Assembly: GCA_964548565.1 (NCBI GenBank)
Contig: CAZJTF010000088.1
Coordinates: 1-20,543, forward strand
Origin: CAYLLT01 sp964548565
GTDB taxonomy: Bacteria > Planctomycetota > Phycisphaerae > UBA1845 > PWPN01
Direction of reading: 5' to 3'
DNA: 20,543 bases
A program made the translations under genes and the position numbers. Position 1 is the first letter of the stretch. Every line of letters starts with the position of its first letter. The notes under the pieces are model-generated. The model was not told the origin of the DNA, did no database searches, and saw only the letters and a list, made by a program, of their open reading frames with translations. Positions 1 to 6,525 of this stretch are shown one piece after another.

Positions 1-1032
1 CTGCCCCCGTACATCGAGACGGACGTGGTCGCCGTGCTCAATCCCGACCGCCCGGGCCCGTGCATCGCCCTCCGCGCGGACATTGACGCCCTGCCGATCG
101 TCGAGGAGAACGACGTTCCCTACAAGTCGCAGGTCCAGGGCGCCATGCACGCCTGCGGCCATGACGGCCACACCTCCGTCCTGATGGGAGCCGCCATGGT
201 GCTGTCAGCCGTGGCGGACAAGCTGCCCGGCAAGGTGAAATTCATCTTCCAGCCGGCGGAGGAGGATGGCGGGGGCGGGGGCGTTCTCTGCGAGCGCGGC
301 GTGCTCGAGACGCCCAAGGTGGACGCCGCAATCGCGCTGCACGCCTGGCCCACGGATGTGGCCGGCTCGATCGTCGTCAACCAGGGCCCGGTGACAGCCG
401 CCAACAACGAGATCAACATCACCGTGCGCGGGCGGGGCGGACACGGCGCTTACCCGCACAAGTGCATCGATCCCGTCCTGATCGCCGCTTACATCATCAC
501 CCACTTGCAGACGATCATCTCGCGCACGGTCCCGCCCCTGGACTGCGGCGTCGTGACCGTCGGGCAGCTGACCGGCGGCTCCGCGTCCAACATCATTCCG
601 CCCGAGTGCTACATGAAGGGCACCGTTCGCTATTACCGCCCGGAGACGGGTGAATTGATCCGCCGGCGCGTCCACGAGATCGCGGAACACGTCGCCCGCG
701 CGCACGGCGCCGAGGCCGACGTGAAAATCAAGACCGGCTACCCGCCGCTGTTCAACGATCAGAGGCTGTTCGAACTCATCCGCGACACGGGGCGGGAAGT
801 TCTCGGCCCGGACAACGTCATCATCGGGCAGGACGCGAGCATGGGCGCCGAGGACTTCGGTTTCTACGCCGAGAAGGTGCCGGGCGCCATGTTCCGTCTT
901 GGCGTCCGACCGAAAGAGATGGAAACGTACCCCGGGCTGCATCACCCGAGATTCAACTTCAACGACGACGCACTGCCGGCCGGCATCGGCATGTTCTGCG
1001 AGTTGACGCGGCGGTTCCTGGCCTCCGCCTGA
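1..1032 (+). CDS. M20-family amidohydrolase, 5' end outside window
   Basis: Zinc metallopeptidase-like amidohydrolase of the M20D group (IAA-amino acid hydrolase, hippurate hydrolase, N-acyl-amino acid amidohydrolase). The family removes an acyl group from an N-acylated amino acid, usually in the cytoplasm. The frame is open from base 1, so the gene starts upstream; 343 codons are visible against about 390 in the family, so roughly 45 residues are missing. The GTG at 25 lies inside the conserved domain and is not the start. Visible motifs in order: RADIDALPI, the metal site HACGHDGHTS, FQPAEEDGGGG, LHAWP, the dimerisation-domain stretch GGHGAYPHKCIDPV, GGSASNIIP, GAEDFGFY, and LHHPRFNFND near the C-terminus with the last metal-ligand His. 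Nothing looks broken. Only 10 bp separate its stop from that of the convergent pseudopilin gene. The exact substrate cannot be told from sequence. Confidence 0.93.
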   Translation: MPPYIETDVVAVLNPDRPGPCIALRADIDALPIVEENDVPYKSQVQGAMHACGHDGHTSVLMGAAMVLSAVADKLPGKVKFIFQPAEEDGGGGGVLCERGVLETPKVDAAIALHAWPTDVAGSIVVNQGPVTAANNEINITVRGRGGHGAYPHKCIDPVLIAAYIITHLQTIISRTVPPLDCGVVTVGQLTGGSASNIIPPECYMKGTVRYYRPETGELIRRRVHEIAEHVARAHGAEADVKIKTGYPPLFNDQRLFELIRDTGREVLGPDNVIIGQDASMGAEDFGFYAEKVPGAMFRLGVRPKEMETYPGLHHPRFNFNDDALPAGIGMFCELTRRFLASA

Positions 1033-1042
1033 TCACGCCGGC

Positions 1043-1948
1043 TCAGTGGTTGCGGGAGAAAAAGTCCCACACGAGAAACACCCGGGCGGTGTCGCTCTTG
1101 ATCCCCGTTCCACTCCACGGGCGCACCGGGTTGAGTCTGGCGGCATGGATCCTGCCGCCCGGATCACGGACGCGCTTGGCGTGGAAATCGCCGTAGAGCA
1201 CGTTGTAGCCGTCGTAGTGATAGCCCTCGTAGCCGCCGAAGTACCCGTCTGAGAGCAGGGCGTGCACGGAGTGTTTGCCGCGCGACCGCTGCGGGAATGG
1301 CCCGAGAAAGGCGGGGTCAGGCTCGCCCGGATCGTTCAGATAGTTCCAGTACGGCCACGTGCTGCCGGGCGCCTGCGGGCGGATGACAGATTCGGGATAC
1401 ATGTGCCTTCCGGCATCACGCGGCGAAACTCCCGGTTGGGCGGGCACGGCGTAACCGTAGGCGCCGAATGGCGAGTCGGGAAAGGTGTGCGAGTTGAAGC
1501 CGGATGCCGTTCCCTTTGGGCGGCTGTAAATCTGCAGGAATCTCTTCTTGCCGTTGACGCCGTCAATGTCGAACCGCCGGTTGTTCGGGCAGTAGAACAG
1601 GTCCGGGTTTTTGCCAACGTACTTGGGATAGAGCAGCCCCGAGTTGCATCGCGACCAGTCGTCCATCCGCTCAGCAATGAAGTAGTACTCCCCCTCCATC
1701 AGCGAAAAGCGGAACGACCCCACGACCGGCAGGAGTCCCCGGTGATCCGCCGAGTACGCCGAGAACCCGACCCCCTGCTGCTGCAGATGCGCCAGGCAGA
1801 CGGACGCCCGGCTCTGTTCGCGCGCCCTCTTGAGCGCGGGCATCAGGATGGATACCAGCAGCGCGATAATCGCGACAACGACGAGGACCTCGATCAGCGT
1901 GAAGGCTGGACGAGGCCGCCCGACCGTCGTGGAACGTCCAGGCGCCAT
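1043..1948 (-). CDS. Type II secretion/pilin-like pseudopilin (FTLIE N-terminus)
   Basis: 301-aa protein with a class III signal: a short basic leader (15 residues, ending RPRPA) followed by FTLIEVLVVV, a hydrophobic helix at about residues 16-39, then a helical spine (LKRAREQSRASVC). Such proteins are cleaved by a prepilin peptidase and sit in the inner membrane or a pseudopilus. Planctomycetes carry many copies of unknown role. Near the C-terminus, HYDGYNVLYGDFHAK resembles the H-X9-DG segment typical of these planctomycete proteins. Residue -1 of the cleavage site is Ala, where Gly is usual. The ATG start is supported by GGAG at 1956-1959 (7-nt spacer). It lies downstream of the GH25 gene on the same strand but 213 bp away, so it probably has its own promoter. 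No secretion-machine gene is nearby. Confidence 0.85.
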   Translation of the reverse strand: MAPGRSTTVGRPRPAFTLIEVLVVVAIIALLVSILMPALKRAREQSRASVCLAHLQQQGVGFSAYSADHRGLLPVVGSFRFSLMEGEYYFIAERMDDWSRCNSGLLYPKYVGKNPDLFYCPNNRRFDIDGVNGKKRFLQIYSRPKGTASGFNSHTFPDSPFGAYGYAVPAQPGVSPRDAGRHMYPESVIRPQAPGSTWPYWNYLNDPGEPDPAFLGPFPQRSRGKHSVHALLSDGYFGGYEGYHYDGYNVLYGDFHAKRVRDPGGRIHAARLNPVRPWSGTGIKSDTARVFLVWDFFSRNH

Positions 1949-1974
1949 ACCGGATCTCCGTTTCCAGTTCTGAC

Positions 1975-2005
1975 GGTTAACAGAAATGCCGCCCTTATGT
2001 TAACC
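1975..2005. promoter_or_regulatory. Perfect 8-bp inverted repeat, candidate operator of the pseudopilin gene
   Basis: GGTTAACA at 1975-1982 and TGTTAACC at 1998-2005 form a perfect inverted repeat with a 15-bp spacer. Each arm holds a GTTAAC palindrome, with centres 23 bp apart, close to two helical turns. It lies 27-57 bp upstream of the pseudopilin ATG (minus strand) and overlaps the candidate -10 box. That fits a repressor site. An RNA hairpin with a 15-nt loop is the alternative. The regulator is unknown. Confidence 0.4.
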
Positions 2006-2025
2006 AGTGATCCTGCCGCCCGCAA
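1997..2025 (-). promoter_or_regulatory. Candidate promoter of the pseudopilin gene
   Basis: On the minus strand, TTGCGG (2020-2025), a 17-bp spacer and TAACAT (1997-2002) resemble a weak sigma70 promoter. Transcription would begin near 1990, giving a leader of about 42 nt. The -35 box matches consensus poorly, so this is tentative. Confidence 0.3.
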
Positions 2026-2059
2026 GAGGGAAGTGTCGCCCGGCGCGGCCGCTCTCGAT

Positions 2060-2076
2060 GGCGACCCGGGGCCGCC
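2060..2076 (-). terminator. GC-rich hairpin after the GH25 gene, possible terminator
   Basis: On the minus strand GGCGGCC, loop CCG, GGTCGCC form a 7-bp stem with one G-U pair, about 85 nt past the GH25 stop. No U-run follows, so it is not a classical intrinsic terminator. Confidence 0.2.
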
Positions 2077-2161
2077 AGGTGCGCCACGCACGTCCCACTG
2101 CTTCGGCGTGTGCGATGCCCCGCCCTGCGATCGGGAAAGGTCGTGGTTTCTGCCCCCGGCC

Positions 2162-3496
2162 TCAGGGCGCACACGATGGATCGGCCAGCGTCAGCGAACC
2201 CGAGAAGCACCGCTGGAGAATGGCGAAGTCCGACTGGTCCACGTCATCGTCGGCGTCCAATCGCGCGCCCTCGCACCCGGGTGTCGGCGGCCCCTGGTTG
2301 GCCCCTGTCATGCAGCCGTGGAGGAGGGTGAAGTCCAGATCGTCAATGAATCCGTTCGCGTCGAGGTCACCTGGAACCGGCGTGAGCGTCAGCGCGACGG
2401 GGATCGTCTGCGGTGAGTTGGTGGCCAGCGTGCTCGTGATCGTGATCGTCCCGTTGTGTGTCCCGATCGGCAGCCCGCCGGCCGCATAGCTCACCGTGAT
2501 CGTATCTGTCTCGCCCGCGCTGCTGCCGCTGCTCGGATTGACCTGCAGCCAGGCGTCGCTGGTCGAGATCGAATACGACATGGTGCCGCTGCCGGTATTG
2601 CGAACGGTGAAGCTCTGATCCGCCGGCGTGGTCCGGTGCCGCGCCGTCTGGGACAGGGTCGCCGGCGAACGCGTGATGACGCCCGTCGCCCCGATCACAT
2701 ACGCCTGCAGGCCCGACGCGGGACCGTTGAACACGTCCAGATCGACCCGCGCGCCGATTCCCGGTACGGTCGGGTAGCCGGCGGTGTTGCCGCTGCTCGT
2801 CCACTGCCAGAAGACCCACGTTTTAGCCGGCGTGCAGGTGCTCCACTTGCCGACCGGCGGGCTCCACGTCTGCGATTCCGCCTCGGTGTCCACCCAGTTG
2901 GCAATCCACAGCGGAAAGGCCGTCACCGAGCAGTTGACATAATTGTTCGCGTAGTTGGTGTTGCAGTACACGAACGGGCGCACGCCCGTCTGCTGTTCGA
3001 CGTAGTTCAGCCAGGCCACCGCCCATGCCGCGAGACTCGATGCGCCCACCGGAGTCTGGCCCCCGCCCAGCTCGAGATCGAGCACGGGGCGCAGGTAACC
3101 GGCCGTGATGTAGTTGCGCGCCCCCGCCGAATCGAGGAAGTAGTTGGCGTCGGTGACCGGATCCGCACCGTACAGGTACACGCTGCCGTACTGTTGATCG
3201 ACGGGAACTGCGTAGTGGTAAGTACCCACGTACAGGCCGGCGTTCTTCGCCCCGGTCATGTTCTGCACGAACCGTGTGTCGACGAGCGACCCGTGGCTCG
3301 CCCGTACAAAAGCGAAGACGTACCCGCCCTGGTACACCTGGTTCCAGTTGATGTTGGTGCCCTGGAACTGCGAGACGTCAATGCCCTTCGCCCGCTGCGC
3401 CGACGCCGACTCGACCCCGGCCAGGAGAGCAAGCGAGGCGACCACGATACAGAACCGGCACCGGCTGCTCACCCAGGGTGAAACCGCCCACTCCAT
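2162..3496 (-). CDS. Secreted GH25 lysozyme-like protein with BACON-like and dockerin-like domains
   Basis: 444-aa exported protein. A Sec signal peptide (residues 1-33, hydrophobic core CIVVASLALLAG, probable cleavage ASA|Q) precedes a GH25 domain (about 36-260). Visible GH25 features are KGIDVSQFQG, FAFVRASHG, AGLYVGTYHYA, the catalytic DxE pair in PVLDLELGG (D140, E142), FPLWIANW, WVFWQWTSSG and VDLDVFNG. GH25 enzymes cut the N-acetylmuramic acid-GlcNAc bond of peptidoglycan. A BACON-like beta-sandwich (about 265-372; SFTVRNTGSGTMSYSIS, DAWLQVNPSSGSS) follows, then a dockerin-like module with two acidic calcium loops (DLDANGFIDDLDF, RLDADDDVDQSDF; 376-433). The start is ATG 3496 because AGGAG lies 5 nt upstream; the GTG at 3502 would overlap that site. 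It has its own promoter. Whether it acts on the cell's own wall, prey walls or another glycan cannot be told. Confidence 0.88.
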   Translation of the reverse strand: MEWAVSPWVSSRCRFCIVVASLALLAGVESASAQRAKGIDVSQFQGTNINWNQVYQGGYVFAFVRASHGSLVDTRFVQNMTGAKNAGLYVGTYHYAVPVDQQYGSVYLYGADPVTDANYFLDSAGARNYITAGYLRPVLDLELGGGQTPVGASSLAAWAVAWLNYVEQQTGVRPFVYCNTNYANNYVNCSVTAFPLWIANWVDTEAESQTWSPPVGKWSTCTPAKTWVFWQWTSSGNTAGYPTVPGIGARVDLDVFNGPASGLQAYVIGATGVITRSPATLSQTARHRTTPADQSFTVRNTGSGTMSYSISTSDAWLQVNPSSGSSAGETDTITVSYAAGGLPIGTHNGTITITSTLATNSPQTIPVALTLTPVPGDLDANGFIDDLDFTLLHGCMTGANQGPPTPGCEGARLDADDDVDQSDFAILQRCFSGSLTLADPSCAP

Positions 3497-3544
3497 GCGC
3501 ACTCCTCAACCGCTTGCACGCTGCAATGCATCCGCGACCACATG

Positions 3545-3573
3545 ATTCTATACATCGCGGGAGGTCGCCTCAA
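3545..3573 (-). promoter_or_regulatory. Candidate sigma70-type promoter of the GH25 gene
   Basis: On the minus strand, TTGAGG (3568-3573), a 17-bp spacer and TAGAAT (3545-3550, 5 of 6 consensus bases) precede the GH25 gene. Transcription would start near 3538, leaving a 42-nt leader with an AGGAG site. It falls in the only non-coding gap between the sirtuin and GH25 genes. Confidence 0.5.
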
Positions 3574-3648
3574 CCGGCGGGCGGCCTTGGGCACGCAGGT
3601 GCGCAGCGATTCTGCGCGCCACCTCGAAAACCAGCCTCGGAAGGTCCG

Positions 3649-4413
3649 CTAACGTGCAACAACCAGGGCCGCCAAACGAGACAGGATCTCACCGGCCGAT
3701 CCACGGAGCAGCACGTCCGCATAGGCGTCCAGCGGTGTCGGATCGCGATTGATGATCGCCAGGAACGCACCCATGTGCTTCGCGTGCAGCGGCAGCGAGG
3801 CCGCCGGTTCGACGACGAGCGATGAGCCGATCGCCAGGTACACGTCCGCGGCACTCGAGAGGGAGCGCGCCTCCTCGAGCACGTCTTCCGGGAGCATTTC
3901 GCCGAACATCACCACTGCCGGCTTCATCACACCCCCGCATCGGTCGCACTCCGGCACCGCGTCGGCGTCGCGGTACTTCTCGAAGATCTCCGGCGAGGGC
4001 CAGCGTTGACCGCACCCGATGCACTCGACGAAGCGTCCGGTCCCGTGCAGCTCGAGCACGCGCCGGCTGCCGGCCTCCTGATGCAGGCCGTCGATGTTCT
4101 GCGTGATGACCCCCCGGAGCAGCCCCGCTTTCTCGAAGTCCGCCAGCACGCGGTGAGCGGGGTTCGGCCGAGCCGCCATGAATTCGGGATAGAGCTCCTT
4201 CTTCATCCGCCAGTACTCGCGCCGCGCATCGGCGCTGCGGACGAATTCGTCGTAGTACACCGTGCGGTACCGCGTCCACACCCCGCCCGGGCTCCGGAAA
4301 TCGGCGATGCCGCTCTCCGTGCTGACCCCCGCACCTGTGAACGCCACGGCTGCGTCCGTTTCACGCAGCCGATCCGCCAGCCGTTGGATCTGCTCGTCCA
4401 TTCCGCTCATCAT
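3649..4413 (-). CDS. Sir2-family NAD-dependent protein deacylase
   Basis: 254-aa sirtuin that would remove acyl groups from lysines using NAD+, in the cytoplasm. All core motifs are present: GAGVSTESGIADFRS (27-41), TQNIDGLH (104-111), catalytic His in LHGT (H123), four zinc cysteines as two CxxC pairs (131/134, 156/159), MFGE and GSSLVVEP. The stretch FVRSADARREYW, NPAH and AGSRR resembles SIRT4-like class II sirtuins. The Tyr/Arg signature of CobB/SIRT5 desuccinylases is not seen. Start choice is uncertain: ATG at 4413, 4410 or 4401, or GTG at 4428, all share the frame; none has a clear ribosome binding site, and the family core begins just after the last ATG. It is transcribed divergently from the EamA transporter. 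No acyltransferase or acyl-CoA synthetase partner is adjacent. Confidence 0.93.
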   Translation of the reverse strand: MMSGMDEQIQRLADRLRETDAAVAFTGAGVSTESGIADFRSPGGVWTRYRTVYYDEFVRSADARREYWRMKKELYPEFMAARPNPAHRVLADFEKAGLLRGVITQNIDGLHQEAGSRRVLELHGTGRFVECIGCGQRWPSPEIFEKYRDADAVPECDRCGGVMKPAVVMFGEMLPEDVLEEARSLSSAADVYLAIGSSLVVEPAASLPLHAKHMGAFLAIINRDPTPLDAYADVLLRGSAGEILSRLAALVVAR

Positions 4414-4483
4414 ACCCACCCAGGCCACGGACCATCCGCACCGCCCACTCGATGAGCGCAGCCCGCGACTCTCTGCGGCCGCG

Positions 4484-5503
4484 ATGCCCGGCTCCCTCCC
4501 GGGTACCCGCCGATCAGCGAACTTGTTATCCTCTTCGCCCGCTGCACCGGAGCCGCCCCCGCAGCCAGGAGAGCCGTCGATTCACCGCAAACCGCAGATC
4601 CTCGCATCCCTCTGCCTGATCGGTTCGATCTTCTGCTGGGCGATTCCCCCGATCATGCTGCGGTACCTCACCGGCTTCATCCCGGACGGTTTTACCACGA
4701 ATCTCGTGCGATATCCGCTGGCGACGGTCGTCTATATCCCGCTCCTCGTCCTCACCGCCCGGCGCGGCGGCCTCGGCCGGTTCTGGGTGGCGGCCATCGT
4801 CCCCGCTCTCGTGAATATCGTCGGGCAGACATTTTTTGCCATAGCGCCCTATTACCTCGAGGCCGGCATGATGTCCTTCCTGGCCAGGATCTCCGTGATC
4901 TGGAGCGTCCTCGGCGCGTTCGCGCTGTTTCCGGACGAGCGGAGACTCGCCCGCAGCCCGGTGTTCTGGACCGGAGCCGCCTTTGCGGTGGTCGGGTTCA
5001 TCGTGATGTCGGTGGCCGGCGGCGCGGCCGGCCGCGTCAGCCTCGCCGGCGCGCTCATCATTCTCGCCTGCAGCATGCTGTGGGGCCTCTACGACGTGAC
5101 CGTCCGCCACACCATGGGCAAGATCAACCCGCTCGTCGTCTTCGGTGTCATCGGCAACTACAGTTCGATCGGGCTCATTCTCCTCGCACCCCTCGGCGAA
5201 CCCCGCTCAATCCTGCACCTGCGACCGGCCCATATGGCCCTGCTGGTCGTCTCCGCGTACATCGGGATCACATTCGCGCACGGGCTCTACTACGTTGCCA
5301 TTCAGCGTCTCGGTGTGGCTGTCTCCGCAATCACCCTGATGATCACCCCCTTCATCTCACTGCTGGGCTCCTGGCTGTTCCTCGACGAGCGGTTCACGTC
5401 CCTGCAGTGGCTCGGCGGAGGCGTTCTCATCGCGGGAGCCACGCTGGCCCTCTGGTCCCGGCAGCCTCACCCGGGAACACCCCCCGAACTGGCCGGGGAC
5501 TGA
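4484..5503 (+). CDS. EamA/DMT-superfamily transporter
   Basis: 339-aa inner-membrane protein with ten predicted helices arranged as two five-helix EamA repeats. Helix 1 begins at ILASLCLIGSIFCW and helix 10 ends at GGGVLIAGATLALWSR. The C-terminal repeat has the usual pattern ITPFISLLGSWLFLDERFTSLQWLGG. Family members export or import small metabolites such as amino acids, purines or sugar-nucleotide precursors, so the substrate is unknown. The frame is open back to 4262, but that part overlaps the sirtuin gene antisense and looks non-coding. ATG 4484 is the last ATG before the membrane core. It has no clear ribosome binding site and would give a 35-residue Pro/Ser-rich lead, so a later TTG start (about 4522) is possible. 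Confidence 0.87.
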   Translation: MPGSLPGTRRSANLLSSSPAAPEPPPQPGEPSIHRKPQILASLCLIGSIFCWAIPPIMLRYLTGFIPDGFTTNLVRYPLATVVYIPLLVLTARRGGLGRFWVAAIVPALVNIVGQTFFAIAPYYLEAGMMSFLARISVIWSVLGAFALFPDERRLARSPVFWTGAAFAVVGFIVMSVAGGAAGRVSLAGALIILACSMLWGLYDVTVRHTMGKINPLVVFGVIGNYSSIGLILLAPLGEPRSILHLRPAHMALLVVSAYIGITFAHGLYYVAIQRLGVAVSAITLMITPFISLLGSWLFLDERFTSLQWLGGGVLIAGATLALWSRQPHPGTPPELAGD

Positions 5504-5510
5504 CGCACGT

Positions 5511-5540
5511 TTGACATAACATCGGGTGGCAGCATAGATT
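5511..5540 (+). promoter_or_regulatory. Sigma70-type promoter of the lipoprotein-kinase pair
   Basis: A perfect -35 box TTGACA (5511-5516), an 18-bp spacer and TAGATT (5535-5540) lie just after the transporter stop. Transcription would start near 5547, so ATG 5564 has a short leader and the upstream TTG at 5549 is an unlikely start. Confidence 0.6.
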
Positions 5541-5563
5541 ATGCTTCGTTGTCGGTGCCGCGC

Positions 5564-6496
5564 ATGATTCACTCACTCCGGTGCTCCGTGCCTGACGCGT
5601 ACAGGACTGCCTGTCGATCACCCGGAAACCGTCCGCCGCGCTGGCTCCTCCCGGCCTGCATCTTTCTCTTGCTCACCGGCTGCACGAATCCGACGGCTCT
5701 GCGGCTTCCGTGGCAGCTGGCGCCGTCCCCGAATACCCAACCGGCAGTCGACGCGACGGCCCCGCCGACTCCGGCACCCGCGCCCGACCGACGCGGCGTG
5801 ATCTTCCTGCAGGTGAACCTGGATATCCTCCGCGCCCGAGCGCCACGCGGCTTCTTCAGCCAGTCGGAGAAAATCTGGAACCATATCGATGAAGGCGCCG
5901 TGACCGAGGACAGCGCCGCCATGCTCCGGCGGAACGGGTTCCGCGTCGGCCGGGGAAAGACCGCGGCCTGGTCTCCCATCAAGGCGATTCTCGAGACCGA
6001 GAAGCAGATCCAGATCTCGCAGAGCCAGCTCACGGTCAACAATGGCCTGCCGCTCAGTCTGCAGATCGATCCGCGCTACCGCGAGCAGACGCTCTTTCTC
6101 TACCGGCCCGACGGTTCACTCGGCGGCGTCACGTCCCCCCAGAGCACGAACTACCTGCACGTGGAGTACGCCATCCCGCCGACGGATCCCGACAGCGTGA
6201 TGCTCGAAGTCATGCCCGAGATCCGCCAGCGGCCGGGAGCATCCGAACTCACCATCAACGAACTGGGGCAGTTGGATCAGCCGATCGTCGAACCCACGCG
6301 GGTGTTTCGTGAACTCGCGTGCCGGATGCTGATCGGCCCCGACGAGTTCTGCGCCATCGGGCCCGGCCGGACCGTGCAGCAGCGGTACCTGATGGGGTCC
6401 GTGCTGCTGTGCGAGGAGATCCAGGGAGCGCCCTGGGAGTCGATGTACTTCCTGACTCCACGGGTCATCCGGAGCGAGCAGTCGCTCACGAGGTGA
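5564..6496 (+). CDS. Predicted lipoprotein of unknown function
   Basis: 310-aa protein that I do not recognise. A basic 26-residue lead is followed by a hydrophobic stretch (WLLPACIFLLLTGC) with a good lipobox LTGC, so Cys40 would be lipidated. The +2 residue is Thr, not Asp, which would allow outer-membrane sorting under Enterobacterial rules. A Pro/Ala/Thr-rich linker follows (about 44-75), then a globular domain with no known motif. Segments such as GVIFLQVNLDILRARAPRG, FLYRPDGSLGGV and QQRYLMGSVLLCEEI suggest mixed alpha/beta structure. ATG 5564 was chosen because the promoter places the transcript start near 5547; a GTG at 5588 is an alternative. Its stop TGA shares one base with a possible ATG start of the histidine kinase, so the two are probably co-transcribed and may be coupled. 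It may be a sensory or envelope partner of the kinase; this is inference. Confidence 0.75.
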   Translation: MIHSLRCSVPDAYRTACRSPGNRPPRWLLPACIFLLLTGCTNPTALRLPWQLAPSPNTQPAVDATAPPTPAPAPDRRGVIFLQVNLDILRARAPRGFFSQSEKIWNHIDEGAVTEDSAAMLRRNGFRVGRGKTAAWSPIKAILETEKQIQISQSQLTVNNGLPLSLQIDPRYREQTLFLYRPDGSLGGVTSPQSTNYLHVEYAIPPTDPDSVMLEVMPEIRQRPGASELTINELGQLDQPIVEPTRVFRELACRMLIGPDEFCAIGPGRTVQQRYLMGSVLLCEEIQGAPWESMYFLTPRVIRSEQSLTR

Positions 6497-6525
6497 TGGC
6501 GCCTGGCGGAGGAGCAGACGCGCAC

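Noticed and set aside
205..945. Long open frame (246 codons) antisense to the amidohydrolase gene
   Set aside because: It lies wholly opposite a well-conserved M20 domain and shows no recognisable motif; long antisense frames are expected in GC-rich DNA.
1262..2416. 384-codon + strand frame across the pseudopilin and GH25 3' end
   Set aside because: It is opposite two recognisable genes, crosses the intergenic gap, and is Arg/Pro-rich without domain features: a shadow frame.
4484..4505. CCCGG/CCGGG inverted repeat near the transporter start
   Set aside because: A 5-bp GC stem is common at this base composition, and nothing else marks it as a regulatory site.
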